Source of the DNA: Euphorbia lathyris
Taxonomy: Eukaryota; Streptophyta; Magnoliopsida; Malpighiales; Euphorbiaceae
Length of the DNA: 64,000 nucleotides
Assembly (NCBI RefSeq): GCF_963576675.1
Contig: NC_088912.1
Coordinates: 59,900,895-59,964,894, forward strand
Direction of reading: 5' to 3'
Below are positions 11,641 to 23,962 of this stretch, piece after piece. Each line of letters opens with the position of its first letter. The stretch's first letter is position 1. Below the pieces are notes generated by a model. That model saw only the letters and a list, made by a program, of their open reading frames with translations. It searched no databases and was not told the DNA's origin. The translations under genes were made by a program, and so were the position numbers.

Positions 11641-14058
11641 CTTCTGAATTGGTCAAGCTCCTCTTGCATTGCACCCATCAAGAATTCATCGTTCTCAGCT
11701 TCTGGGGTTCCAGAACTGAGACGAAAGCTACGTTGTTGAGGTACCTCCTGAGTTGATTCCTTGTCATGAGGTGATTCTCAGCAGCATCGAGAATATTGCT
11801 TTCAGAATGTCCTCTTGGGATTTTGATCTCTCTCGGCAGTGTAATGTCTTCAGTGTCTTGTGTTTCAATAAGGGCTGCAGTTGTAGATTTGTTAGTGAAA
11901 ATGATTTCAGTTTCGTTTTTACCTTTAGCCAGTCCTTGAGGGAGTGACTTAGTGGTTGCGCTCAGCTCAGCAGGTGCTGGATTGGGATCATCTTTAGTTG
12001 CCTGATTGACCTTCTCTGTAGGGTTAGCTTCATCAAACTCAATATGGACATACTCTTCTAAAACTTGAGTTCGTTTATTGAAAATTCTATATGCTTTACT
12101 GTTTGTTGAGTAGCCTAAAAAGATGGCTTCATCAACCTTTGAATTAAACTTTGCAAGATTGTCTTTGGTATTTAAAATAAAGCATTTACAACCAAAGGCA
12201 CGAAAATAACGTATGTTAGGTTTTCGTCCTTTCCAAAGTTCATATGGGGTTTTCCTCAGTATAGGTCTGACTAGAGCCCTATTGAGTATATAACATGCTG
12301 TGTTAACAGCTTCTCCCCAAAAGTACTTCGGAAGCCTATTTTCACTTAGCATTGACCTAACCATTTCAACCAGAGTTTTGTTCTTCCTTTCAACTACCCC
12401 ATTTTGTTGAGGAATCCTAGGAGCAGAGAAATTATGGTCAATACCACTGCCTTAACATAATTCATCAAACAGTTGGTTCTTGAATTTTCTACCATTATCA
12501 CTTCGGATATGAGCGATTTTTAGGTCTTTATCATTTTCAATTTTTATACACAATGTTGAAAACATCTCAAATGTTTCATCCTTGCTACTGAGCAAGATGA
12601 CCCAAGTATACCGAGAAAAGTCATCTACAATAACTAAGGAAAATCTTCTACCTTCCAAGCTCAGCGGCTGGACTGGTCCGAAGAGGTCTAAGTGTAGTAG
12701 CTCTTTAATGGTCGCTTGGATGAGACAATGTTTTTGCTTTGAAAAGATTTTCTTGTTTGTTTTCCATACTGACAAGCATTGCATAATTGATCATTTTCAA
12801 ACTTAAGTTTGGACAGTCCCTCAACTAATTGCTTTCTTGCTTTCACTCCTTCTGAATTGGTCAAGCTCTTCTTACATTGCACCAATCTAGAATTCATCAT
12901 TCTTAGCTTCTGAAAATTTCTTGGGTTCCTAAACTGAGACGAAAGCTATGTTGCTGAGGTACCTCCTGAGTTGATTCCTTGTCATGAGGTGATTGTCAAC
13001 AGCATCGAGAATATTGCTTTCAGAATGTCCTCTTGGGATTCTGATCTCTCTCGACAGTGTAATGTCTTCAATGTCTTGTGTTTCAACAAGGGCTGCAGTT
13101 GTAGATTTGTCAGTGAAAATGATTTCAGTTTCGTTTTTACCTTTAGTCAGTCTTTGAGGGAGTGACTCAGTGGTTGCGCTCAGCTCAGCAGGTGCTGGAC
13201 TGAGATAATCTTCAGTTGTTTAATTGACCTTCTCTGCAGGGTTAGCTTCATCGAACTCAATATGGACATACTCTTCTAAAACTTGAGTTCGTTTATTGAA
13301 AATTCTATATGCTTTGTTGTTTGTTGAGTAGCCTAAAAAGATGGCTTCATCAGCCTTTGAATCAAACTTTGCAAAATTGTCTTCGGGATTTAAAATGAAT
13401 CATTTACAACCAAAGGCACGAAAATAACTTATGTTAGGTTTTCGTCCTTTCCAAAGTTCATATGGGGTTTTCCTCAGTATAGGTCTAACTAGAGCCCTAT
13501 TGAGTATATAGCATTCTGTGTTAACAGCTTCTCCCCAAAAGTACTTCGGAATCCTATTTTCACTTAGCATTGTCCTGGCCATTTCAACCAGAGTTTTGTT
13601 CTTCCTTTCAACTACCCCATTTTGTTGAGGAGTCCTAGAAGCATAGAAATTATGGTCAATGCCACTGGCTTCACAGAATTCATCAAACAGTTGGTTCTTG
13701 AATTCTCCACCATTATCACTTCGGATATGAGCGATTTTTAGGTCTTTATCATTTTCAATTTTTCTACACAATGTTGAAAACATCTCAAATGTTTCATCCT
13801 TTCTACTGAGTAAGATGACGCAAGTATACCGTGAAAAGTCATCTACAATAACTAAGGAAAATCTTCTACCTCCCAAGCTCAGCGGCTGGACTGGTTCGAA
13901 GAGATCCAAGTGTAGTAACTCTAATGGTCGCTTGGTTGAGACAATGTTTTTGATTTGAAAAGATTTTCTAGTTTGTTTTCCATACTGACAAGCATTGCAT
14001 AATTGATCCTTTTCAAACTTAAGTTTGGGCAATCCCTCAACTAATTACTGTCTTGCTA
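11641..14058. repeat. Tandem duplication of about 1.2 kb in copia integrase
   Basis: Unit 1 (about 11641-12840) and unit 2 (about 12849-14058) align end to end with an offset of about 1208 bp. Both begin ccttctgaattggtcaagct and end ctcaactaatt followed by cttgct. The units differ at many scattered bases and small indels, so the duplication is not recent or joined two diverged copies. Element order shows that one extra integrase C-terminus and linker has been added. Confidence 0.8.
11678..12900 (-). pseudogene. Copia integrase C-terminal copy 1 with linker to RT
   Basis: On the minus strand this unit contains the integrase zinc-finger end (QLCNACQYGKQTRKSF), the core with HLDLFGPVQPLS, IVDDFSRYTW and RSDNGRKF, and the C-terminus PKYFWGEAVNTACYILNR to FRAFGCKCF. 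A linker (EYVHIEFDEANPTEKV) then runs toward RT. A frame change lies near 12780 and a stop near 12452. RSDNGRKF replaces the expected RSDNGGEF of the active-site region, so this copy is unlikely to be functional. Confidence 0.75.
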
Positions 14059-14527
14059 GTTTGGCCAGGAGGTCTATGCTTACATGACCAAGTCTCATGT
14101 GCCATAGCCAGGAATTTTCTTCCGTTGAGACTAAGTATATATCTTTTGAAAACTTCTTTTCTAGATTCAGCATAAAGACATTATCGACACGAGGGGCCGT
14201 TAAAATTAACTCATTGGTCTTGCCCTCGATTATTTGACATCCAGAGGCATCGAATATAACTTTCCTAACACTTTCAAACAGCCGAGCTATGCTCAGTAGT
14301 TTATACTCAAGTCCTCTGACTAGGGAGACTGACTCAATAGTAGGGGTACCACCAACGATTCTTGACCCAACTATTTTACCTTTCTTGTTGTCTCCAAAAC
14401 TCACGTTTCCTCCATGTTTGTGCACAAGTGTGATGAACTGAGTTTCATCACCCGTCATATGCCTTGAGCATGCATTGTCAATGTACCACAGTTTTGACTT
14501 CTCAGCACACCTCAGGCCTACCTGCAA
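13400..14527 (-). pseudogene. Copia protease and integrase copy 2
   Basis: Frame 14527-14045 starts with the protease motif WYIDNACSRHMTGD, in which D-N-A replaces the common D-S-A/G. The gag-pre-integrase segment NSWLWHMRLGHVS follows. After a stop at 14045 the frame 14032-13400 gives the integrase zinc finger, HLDLFEPVQPLS, IVDDFSRYTC, IAHIRSDNGGEF and TPQQNGVVERKN, including the D,D-35-E region. The unit ends at the duplication boundary. In this copy the integrase core is better preserved than in the copy at 11678-12900. Confidence 0.8.
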
Positions 14528-14754
14528 TATAACTAGTTACTTTTAGGTACCCAAATCTTTTTGGGTCCTCTTTTGTTAGGCTCAGTAGGTGATACATTGT
14601 ATTTCACTCGGTGGCGACACACTTTTGTAGTGTGACCTTTCTTCCCACAAAAGTCACACTAGACATTTTGCTGGGGATTCCATCTCCGCTGACTAGTACC
14701 TTGGTACTGAGCGTTCTGATGGGAATTTCTCTTATTCAGAACCCTGAGTTGGTT

Positions 14755-16172
14755 CTAAATAGATGTGATGTCCTTTTTCAGTTTCTTAGAATCTGATTGG
14801 ACCTTAGTGAAAAACTTATGCATGATTTTGAGATTCTCATCATGCTTGGTATTGTCTTGGAGGAGATGTCGAAGGTCACTGAGTTTGACCTCTTCGATCT
14901 CATCACATCGCCTACTGAGTGCCTTTACCTTTTTGTTACACCTTTTCACCAGTGAGTAAAGATCACTCAGTGCATTTATCATTTCACTCCTAAGCACAGG
15001 AAGAGATATTACCTCAGTGGCTTATTCATCATTGTCTGATGCGTAGGAGGGTTCACCCTTTTCAGAAACACAAGGCTCAGCATGCTCATCGGCCATGAAG
15101 CAGATGTTTGCTGACTCATTGGCACCAGCTTCAGAGGATGATGACTCATCACTATAACTCTAGGTGGCCACCATTGCCTTCTTGCCGTTCCTTTTATCTT
15201 TCTTGAGAGTAGGGCAGTTTGACTTGATATGGCCAGGCTGATGACACTCAAAGAAGGTGATTGGCTTTGAGCTCTCCTTTCTACCTTTGCTGTCATTGTA
15301 CTTAGCTTTGTACTTGTCATGCTTCCGGAAAGGCTTCTTGCCATATTTGTCATTCTTTCGGAACAACCTTTTCATTTTTCTGGTGAACATGGCCATTTCT
15401 TCATCATCTAACGAGTCGTCGTCAGTGGAGTCTGCTTTCATGACAAAAGACTTTTTCTTCTTGTCCTCAGACTTTTCCTTGACCTCGAAGTTCTTCATTG
15501 AGATCTCATGAGTTAGTAGAGATCCAATAAGCTCATCATACTTGTAGGTGGTCAGGTCTTGAGCTTCCTCAATGGCAGTTTTCTTTGCTTGCCAGCTCTT
15601 AGGGAGGCTCCTCAGTATTTTCTTGACTTGTTCCTCTTCAGAGAAGTTCTTGCCAAGTCTCTTGAGCTCGTTGATTATGTTGGTAAATCTTGAGTTCATC
15701 TTAGAGATGCCTTCACCATCGTTCATCTCGAACAACTCATACAGCCTCATTTGCTGGTTCACCTTTGATTCTTTGACCTTGCTGGTTCCCTCGTAGGTGA
15801 CCTCAAGCTTCTTCCAGATTTCTTGTGTTGACTCACAACCTGAACTCTTATTGTACTCTACAGCATCTAGAGCATAGTGAAGCATATTTATAGCCGAGGC
15901 GTGGTTTTCAATTTTTTGAGGTCATCCTCAGTCCACTTTGCCTCTTCCTTGACAACTCTTACATCGTCAATAGTTTCAAAGGGAACAAACATGCCTTGGA
16001 CTATTGCTAGCCATGCACTCATGTTTGTTGCCTGAATGAAATTTTTCATCTTGTTCTTCCAAAAGATATAGTTTGACCCGAAGACCAGTGGAGGCCTAGT
16101 GACAGATAAACCCTCAGGTAGTATTTGAGTTGTTTCATTTCCAGGAAGGAAACGAGTGCTGTTTGCAGCCAT
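14755..16172 (-). pseudogene. Copia gag (UBN2-type), broken
   Basis: ATG at 16172 starts MAANSTRFLPGN, followed by the FGSNYIFWKNKMKNFI entry segment of plant copia gag. A break near 15890 leads to frame 15885-15160: ALDAVEYNKSSGCEST, VNQQMRLYELFEMNDGE and KILRSLPKSW. A zinc knuckle follows, FFECHQPGHIKSNCP, in which the first Cys has become Phe. A further coiled segment lies at 14997-14755. The ATG is 48 bases downstream of the primer binding site, as expected for gag. Confidence 0.8.
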
Positions 16173-16219
16173 AACAAGGATCAGCTCAAAATACTTTTAT
16201 CTTGTGCGTTGAGCTAGAA

Positions 16220-16231
16220 GCTCTGATACCA
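16220..16231 (-). promoter_or_regulatory. Primer binding site, initiator tRNA-Met
   Basis: The minus strand reads TGGTATCAGAGC, the classical copia primer binding site complementary to the 3' end of initiator methionine tRNA. It lies 5 bases from the LTR end at 16237 and fixes element orientation. Confidence 0.9.
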
Positions 16232-16236
16232 CTTTT

Positions 16237-17428
16237 TGGTCCCGTGTAATGTGAGAATTAGTTCCAAAAGGGGGGGGGGGGTTAGGAACTATTTAATTTT
16301 TTTTTTTCTCTTTAAGCTGACTTTCTTTTTCGATCTAAGGTTTTTCACTTAGTCGTTTAGCACAGTTGTGCTGAGTAAGATCAGAGGCAGCTTTAGTTAA
16401 TTGGTAACTAAGGCTGCTTCTAACGTTGAGTCAGGAGATAGCACTGAAGTCTATTCCTGAACTCAGTACTTAAGTCACACAACTTAGTATATATATATTT
16501 TAACGTTTTACTAGGCACAGTTCAAAGTAATCAGATAAGGAGTAAGAGTTAGAAAATGTTACTCAGTAGGTTTATCCTGGTTCGGCCTCCTGCCTACGTC
16601 CAGTCCCCGAAATCCTTCTGAACTTTAATACACTACAGAGCTCTTTTAGGTAGAGCACAAACCTCTTACAATAGTCAGTGAGTATACAGAGTACCTTCCT
16701 CTATATCCTATACCCAATACTATTTCTACCATTGAGTGCTATAACCGAGCAACTCAATATCTCATTCTAATCTCTAGAAATGATAAATATTTGTTCTGAA
16801 TACAAAGAATACTTTAGATGATTTTACAATCTAGACTTTTACACAAAATGAGAGTGAGTGTAAGATTTCTTTATTTTGCTTTGGCATATAACTTCAAGTA
16901 GCATTTTGCTCAGCGTTTCGACTTGATAAATATCTGCATCGAATGAAGCAAATGAGAGGCCTATTTATAGTGACATCTGAGGCACCAGTTATTTTGAATT
17001 TCAAAATAATCGTTGGAGGGAAACGACTTGATGTCGCTTTCACTCGTCAGTACTCAGTGTCTTCAGCCAATGAGAACATTGCCTTTTCTGTCTAATTCAG
17101 GTATCAGGTACTTCTGGTCGGTAAGAGTCAGATTGTCTTTCTACTTATGGTGAAGTCTTTTAGACAGCTTTCTGCGACGTTTGAATCTTTCCCAAAGTGG
17201 AATAGCTTTGTCTCAAAGTTATTCAGGTCAACTACTGAACTGTCTTCTATCTGTTCGACTCAGCAGCTTCGGTGTGATGTTGTTAGGAAGGATTCTGGAT
17301 CCTTCTTCCTACTGGGCCGTGTTCTTTAAGTGGCTTGGATCTGTTGACTTGGGATTTGACATTCTCTTGTGGGATGTTGAGCCTTGGTCTTTAATGTCTT
17401 TTAATCCTTATTAATAAAACACTCAACA
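16237..17428 (-). repeat. Copia 5' LTR
   Basis: The left end TGGTCCCGTGTAATG is the same as that of the truncated copy at 4191. On the minus strand the LTR would start TGTTGAGTG at about 17428; this end is a best guess from TG/CA ends. Length is about 1.19 kb. A G run lies at 16268-16277. No clear match to the AGTGT flanking the 3' LTR is found to its right, so the flank seems altered. Confidence 0.75.
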
Positions 17429-17998
17429 TTGAACAAACACATTAGTAATAAATAAATCAAAGCATTTAAATTTAATGTGATTGGTGGATTTTGCAGATCT
17501 GTTTGATGCTCCTTTGATGATCCCTCCTTCCTACGTTATCGGCGTGTCGCCCCTGCGCCCGCCGCCGTCGCCCTCGGCTCTCCTCTCTCTTGCGTTCGGA
17601 CCGCCCCTGAGCCCGCCGCCTTCGTCCCATCTCTCTGTGTTATCGGCGTTGGCTATTCGCCCCTACGTCCGATACCGTCGTCGTCGCCCTCGGCTCGCCT
17701 TTCTCTGGCGAGCTATTTTTTTTTCTTGACCGCACCTTGAGCCCACTGCCGTCCTGGACTTCTGCGTCCGCCGTTGCCCCGGTTCCTCTCGCCGCCGTTT
17801 ACAATCTGCCTGCTGTTGATTTAAAATAAATATTTTATTTATATAAAATAAATATTTCAGAAATTAACCACTCATAATAATTTAAATCCACTCATAATAA
17901 TTTAAATTTGTGAAATAAAATTATTGTGGCTGGACTGTGTTTGAGGTGGTCGAATTTGTTCAGCCCCATGTGCTCGTCGTCCTGCCACTTTGGTGATC

Positions 17999-19198
17999 AT
18001 GGCTCCGTCTCCGGAAGATTTCCTTAGCATCGAAGTTCTCTTTAATCCTAAGCTCCGTTTCGCTTCGGATCTGCCCCATCAGCCCCTTACTAGTGACAAG
18101 CCCATTCCGTCTTTCTCCTTTGTTCTTAAACGAGGCATTCCTGAGGTTCATCAATCCTCTGCCACGGTTACTGACATCGGTGGTCTGAAATCCATTCGAA
18201 TTTCACAATCAACCTATGAGAGGAGAATCGCTCTCTGCTCACACTCTCTTATCGGAAGACTTGTTCTATCTAAAGGGGATTCCCCTTGGAAAGTGGCGGA
18301 TCTCAAGGTGAATTTAACCAAGATTTGGGGAATCACTGCTCAGTGGCGGCTAATTGCGATTGGTAAAGGATATTTCCAAGTAATCTTGCCTTCCAAAGAA
18401 GCACATGATTTGGTTGTCAATAAGGGGATTGTGAATACCCGTCCGGGCACTTTTCGCCTTCAGCCTTAGGTGCCGGATTTTGATCCTTATGCCGAACGCT
18501 CCACTAATGCACAGGTTTGGGTTCGCCTCTACTCTCTTCCATGGGAATATTGGGATAGACAAATTCTTTCGGACATTGCATCAGGGATTGGGGGATTGAT
18601 TCGGTTTGACAAAGCTACCCTTGAGGGTGATTTTGGTCATTTTGCTAGACTTCTGTTGGATGTGGACTTGGCAGGAGAACTACCGACGAAACTTGGAGTT
18701 GAGAGAGCAGGGAAAAACATCTGGATTGAGGTGGTTTATGAAAGGCTTCCTCAGTTTTGCAAAGTTTGCTCTTCTATTGGTCATTCAACGTATGATTGCA
18801 GGAAAAACAAAAAACCACCGGAGAGTTGATCTTTTCGAAAACCTCCGACTAAGAAACCTTCTCCTCCTGATGAGAATCATGCAATTGTTCTGGTGGCAGT
18901 CGCCACGACCAGAATTGTTGCTGACCTTGCAGTGATTGATTTTGAGAAGGACAATCCTGATAAAGAACTTGTGTTCGCTCGGAGCCCCATGGGACAAATG
19001 GAGCCGGTTGATGATGTGGAGAGGCATGACTCTCCTGGTAACAACAACATTTCTCCCTCTCTTTCCTGGGCAGATCAGGCTGAGCAAGATGATGAAATGT
19101 GGCACACTGTGACATCAATTAAAGCACGCAAAGGCGGAAAACATGAGGCAGAGAAATCCCGAGTGAAATGGGCCATCAAACCCCCCTATTCGTTTTAA
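17999..19198 (+). pseudogene. LINE ORF1 (DUF4283 / zinc-knuckle protein), two stops
   Basis: The frame from ATG 17999 (MAPSPEDFLS) to TAA 19198 spans about 400 codons with in-frame stops at 18467-18469 and 18827-18829. The N-terminal half resembles DUF4283 RNA-binding proteins of plant LINEs (RRIALCSHSLIGRLV, KVADLKVNLTKIWG). A CCHC knuckle, FCKVCSSIGHSTYDC, lies near 18760-18800. The first stop replaces a probable Trp in a P-W-V-P-D-F-D context. ORF1 proteins bind element RNA. The ATG at 17999 was chosen because no earlier in-frame ATG exists. Confidence 0.8.
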
Positions 19199-22100
19199 AT
19201 GACAGTTTTGTTCTGGAACTGTAGGGGGCTCCTCAACCCTAATACTCAGAGGTACCTTTCTGATTTATGTAGGCAACATAAACCTGATCTTCTTTGTTTA
19301 GCTGAACCAATGGTTGACTTTAAGGCCATTCGTCCTTCGTTTTGGTCCAGCATTGGCATGAGACTGATTTCTGTTAATCTGTGTGATAAACCAACTCTTT
19401 GGATTCTTCAAAGGATTGCTATGACTGATGTAATCTCTGTAATTCTTCAGCATGAACAGTTTGTGGTATTGCAACAGGACGTGCATGGCATTAGACATTA
19501 TTATGGTATTGTGTATAGCAGTATTTAGGCAAACAGACGTGTTGACCTCTTTTTGACTCTAAATGCTCTCAAATTGAATTTACAAGGTAGATGGTTGTTA
19601 ATTGGGGACTTCAATGCAATCCTTGGGGCTCATGAGAAAATTGGTCGGCCTCCGGCTACGAGACCTTGTCGTGACTTCAGGAATTTTATGGATGATGGGG
19701 ATTGGTTGGATATTCCCTCTACTGGTTGTTTCTTCACTTGGTGTAATGGGAGAACTGGTGAGGTGCGTGTCAATTCTCGACTTGACAGGGCTTTAGTTTC
19801 GGCTGATTTTGCGGATGCTTGGAATTTGTGCTATGTGGGGCTGACGCGTCATCACTCGGACCACCACCCCCTTCTGTTCAAATTTTCGACTACTTCTGGT
19901 AGGATTTCTCGGTTCAGATTTCAAAAAATGTGGGTTAGTAATCCTGAGCTTTATGGTATAATAAAAAATCATTGGGATGGCCCTGCCCCTGCTCTCCTAC
20001 CGGCTCCCTTATTGTGTCATAAGTTGCGTGGTCTGAGGACTATTTTGAGAAATTGGAATGCTAATAATTTTGGTAACGTCAATGCTAACATCGATGAGGC
20101 GCGCAGCTCCTTTGCAGATATTCAGCAAACTATTCAAACTGCTGGTTGGTCATTGAATCTTCAGGAACGTGAAATGGCCGCTCATGAGAAGTTGGATCTT
20201 CACTTGCTTCAGCAGGAAACATATTTGAAAGAAAAAAGCCGGGTGCGGTGGCTTGCTGAAGGTGATCGTAATACAAGTTACTTTCACCGTGTCTCTGCAA
20301 TGCGCAAATCGCATATGGGAATTTCTGCTTTAACAATTGATGGGGTTTCTTACACTGACTCAAGTATCATTTCTGATCATATTATCTCTTACTATACTAA
20401 CATGTTCGCTAGCACGGGTGGGAATCCGGTTGATCTGTCTATGGTTTCTGATATGGTTCCTCAGCTTGTGATGGATTTTGAGAACATTTCTCTAACCTCC
20501 TGCCCTGATGAGGATTGCATCAGACATACGGTTTTCTCCATGGATCCTTATAGCTCTCCTGGCCCTGACGGCTTCATCAGTTAATTCTTTCAGTCCTATT
20601 GGAGCATTGTGGGTAGTGATGTGTGTAAAATGGTTCAGTGGTTCTTTCAGCATGGGGAAATCTCTGGTGGGCTGAACTCAAGCTTGATGGCTCTTATCCC
20701 CAAAGTCCCTGGAGCCTCGTCAATCGAGCAGTATAGGCCGATTGTTATGAGCAATTTCACATTCAAAATTATCTCAAAGATCTTAGCTGATAGGCTTGCC
20801 ATTATTGCTAGCCGAATTGTTACAGAGAATCAATTTGGATTCATAAAAGGGCGCCAAATCCATCAGTGCATTGCAATCGCTTCTGAATGTGTCAATCTCT
20901 TGAATAAAAAATGTTTTGGAGGTAACATGTGCCTGAAGGAGGACATTAGGAAAGCCTTTGATACGTTAAACTGGCAATTCCTGCTTGAAGTTTTAAAGTC
21001 GTTTGGTTTCTCCTCTCAATTCATTGGTTGGATTCATGCGATACTCTCATCGGCTCATATCTCAATTCTCACTGCTAATGGTTCTATTGGGTATTTCTCT
21101 TACTCTCGAGGGGTAAGACAGGGAGATCCGCTTTCTCCCCTTCTATTTGGTTTAGCGGAGGATTTCCTTAGCCGTTTTATCAATGCTCATGCTTTGCGTG
21201 GGTCGCTGTCTCCGATGGGTTATTCTACTTCTTCTGTAATGCCCTCACACTTGTTATATGCAGATGATATTTTAGTTTTTTGCAGGGCGAGCATCTCGAA
21301 CATCCATGCTCTCATGGGTATTTTTGATTTATATGGCTCTCTATCTGGACAATTGGTGAATTGGCAAAAGTCTGAGATTTTCTTCGGGGACTCGGTCTTA
21401 CTCAGACGTCGGGGCAGATTGACGGGTCTAATTGGAATCAAAATTGGATCTCTCCCTTTTAAATACTTGGGTGTTCCTCTTATTCTCTCTTTCTCGCGCT
21501 GGGCGGGGATGTCTCTCTCTATGGCTGGTAGGCTGACACTTGTTAATTCTGTTATCACTAGCTATCTGATCCGCACATTTATGGTTTACAAATGGCCTAT
21601 GAGTTTGCTTAATAGACTCAATAGGCACATGAGGAATTTCATTTGGATGGGTTCAGTTTTATCCAAAAAGCTGGTTACTGTTCCCTGGAAGGTTTGTTTG
21701 AAGTCCTTAAAGGAAGGAGGGTTGGGTATTAAACACCTCTCGACCCTTAACTTGGCTATGAGTGGTAAATTGGCGTGGGGTTTTCTTTCATCTAATTCCT
21801 TATGCTTTAATTTATTGAGGACGCGCTTTCTAAACAGGGCTGGTTTGCTAAGGATTCGGTTGCAGCGATCATCCGTTTGGTGGTCTATCAAGGCCGCCTA
21901 TCTTAAGTTACGAGAAAATTATTTTTGGTCATTTGGATCATCTTCTGAGTTGTCATTCTGGAATTCGGAGTGGATTTTGCCGCCCCTGGCTGAACAGCTT
22001 GGGATTTCTATGTCTGACCGTCTGAATTTCAATGATAGAATCTCAGATTTGTATGAAAATGGCAACTGGCGGGATCTTCCGATGCTGGCTAGTCCATTGC

Positions 22101-23272
22101 ACCAGCGCATCCGGAATATGCATGGAAATGGCTCTGAACATGATTTATGTTTTTGGAGACCTGCGAGCAATGGACTCTTCACAGTAAAATTATTCTATCA
22201 CTGGCTACGTGCTCCTCCGGCTTTGCCTTTGGTTTTTCAGTCAATTTTGAAACCTTTTATTCAGCCGTCACACTCCATGGTCTGCTGGCGTGCATACTGG
22301 GATTCTTTACCAACTCATGCCGCGCTCCGTGCTAGAGGTCTGCCTCTAATTTCCCGTTGTCCGATCTGTTTAATGGCTTATGAGACGAGTAACCATTTGC
22401 TTGTTCATTGCCCCTTTGCTTCTCAAATCTGGTTCAGCATTTTGGCTTTATTTGGTAGAAGACTTGTACTTGATTCTTCTCTTCAGACCCTCTTACAACA
22501 CGCCTTCTCACACAAGTTCAGCTCGCAAGTCCTTTCCCTTTGGCAGGTCGCGCTTGTCAACGCTGTTTGGACGATCTGGTCTGTTAGAAATGCTGCTATT
22601 TATGAGAGCAAGCCTCCAAACATTCATGAGGCATTACGTTCTCTTTGGTCTGCTATTCGTAGCTCTGATAGAATCAGCAAAGGATCGGTATGGAATTCTG
22701 TTGTGGAGTTATCAATTCTCCATAATCTCGGGTTAAACGCTCGTTGTCATAGGGCCCCTCGAATCATTAAAGTTAGATGGCAGCCCCCTCCGTCTGATTG
22801 GATTAAAGCAAATACTGATGCCTCTGTGATATCGGGTAGAGCTGGTTGCGGTGTGGTTTTTCGAAATAGCCAGGGGCATCCTCTTGGGTCATTTACCTTC
22901 CCCCTTGATTGTGCTTTGATACACATGGCAGAATTGCAAGCGACTATTTTTGCAGTCTCGATTGCGAGGTCACGTGGATGGACTCGTCTCTGGATTGAAA
23001 GTGACTCAACTTACGTTATTCGAATTTTTCGTACCCGTGCGCAGATCATTCCCTGGACAATGCGAGTGGATTGGTTAAATTGTTTAGATTCAATGATGCA
23101 TATACAGGTGGTTGTTTCCCATGTGTTCCGTGAAGGAAATCAAGTGGCAGACGCTTTTGCTAATTACGGACGTCTGGCCTCGGATTTACAATTGTGGAAT
23201 ACCCTTTCGGACTTCTGCTCCCTTTTAGCTAGAGATAATGCCCTTAGTAGGGATATGTTTAGATTTTCTTAA
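19199..23272 (+). pseudogene. LINE ORF2: endonuclease, reverse transcriptase, RNase H; two stops
   Basis: ORF2 starts at ATG 19199 (MTVLFWNCRGLL) and ends at 23272, about 1357 codons, with in-frame stops at 19526-19528 and 20582-20584. Endonuclease motifs are WNCRG, IGDFNAI, SRLDRAL and SDHHPLL. RT motifs include RPIVMSNF, QFGFIKGRQI and the catalytic LLYADDILVF near 21260. The zf-RVT segment (RCPICLMAYETSNHLLVHCPFA) and an RNase H domain (NTDAS, MAELQA, ESDS, VADAFA, with its four acidic residues) follow. Both stops are nonsense changes within an otherwise open frame, so the copy is moderately young but inactive. Confidence 0.9.
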
Positions 23273-23401
23273 TAACATTTGTTGTATTGGATTCATATTT
23301 TTCTTCTCTTCTTTTATATATCTTGGGTCTTTGCCTTTTCGGGGGTGCCAACCTGGTTGGGATTTCCGTTAGGCTAGGTCCTTATTTTAATAAAAAAAAA
23401 G

Positions 23402-23962
23402 TAAATGCAAAAATAAAATAATAAAATTTAATTTAGATAAGTATGATTATATCTCTAAATCATTATCCTAATATAAATAAGTATTCTAATAAGATTAGAA
23501 TTAATATTATTAATTATATTTATATGAGATATAGATAATATTAATAATTATCTTTATTTATCTAAGTAGTAAACCTAATGGGATTAAAATACTAATTAAT
23601 CAATTTAACCTAACTGGATTAGGGTTAGGAATTGAAAGTCTATAAATACCCCCCTTGCAAATTTCGATCAACATAATAAGAGAAGAAGAAAATTCTTATG
23701 ACCCTCACTCAAGCAATTACATTTCTAGTTTATTCGTTTCTTAGTTCATGTGGATACCATTAGAGACAACTTATACTTGATTGTTAAAATTGGTTGATAA
23801 CCAACGTTTTTCTTTTGTGGTTTATGTTCGTGAAAGACTGTTGATATTTCCGTTCGCATTTCGTTTGCAACAGTAGATAGTTCTTCAAAAAAGGTTCATA
23901 TGTTAATCCCTTACATGAAATAACGATTAACATCTGCAACTACGTTTGTTTATTTTCCTTCA
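23402..23962 (+). repeat. Right part of split copia-family LTR (LTR H)
   Basis: Sequence matches the second half of the TGTTGGGG-family LTR: the AT-rich block, the gattagggttaggaattg and ctataaataccccc TATA region (23640-23655), and the terminal gaaataacgattaac with ttattttccttca. The LTR end at 23962 is followed directly by GGATA, which also precedes the left part at 3725-3729. About 0.8 kb of the middle of the LTR is missing. Confidence 0.8.

Larger units (their letters stand above)
10244..17428 (-). mobile_element. Ty1/copia element, minus strand, body and 5' LTR
   Basis: Reading on the minus strand, the order is LTR (17428-16237), primer binding site, gag (16172-about 14750), protease and integrase (14527-13400), a duplicated integrase stretch (12900-11678), and reverse transcriptase and RNase H (11640-10244). 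Protease-integrase-RT-RNase H is the copia order. The 3' LTR survives as 4191-4826, separated by the Athila-like insert. Frames are broken in many places, so the element is dead. Confidence 0.85.
17429..23401 (+). mobile_element. LINE (L1-type) with both ORFs and poly(A) tail
   Basis: A GC-richer 5' leader (about 17470-17998) precedes ORF1 (17999-19198) and ORF2 (19199-23272). A 3' UTR with the ggtgccaacctggttgggatt phrase and an A-rich tail at 23390-23400 follow. The endonuclease-RT-RNase H order is that of plant L1 elements. The 5' boundary is uncertain and I could not define a target-site duplication. Only nonsense changes, and no frameshifts, interrupt the two ORFs. Confidence 0.85.

Noticed and set aside
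17481..17729. Pro/Ser-rich ORF before LINE ORF1
   Set aside because: It is in the GC-richer LINE 5' leader and has no knuckle or domain; plant LINE leaders often give such frames.
20609..23272. An 887-codon gene starting at 20609
   Set aside because: It is the part of LINE ORF2 after the nonsense codon at 20582, not a separate gene.
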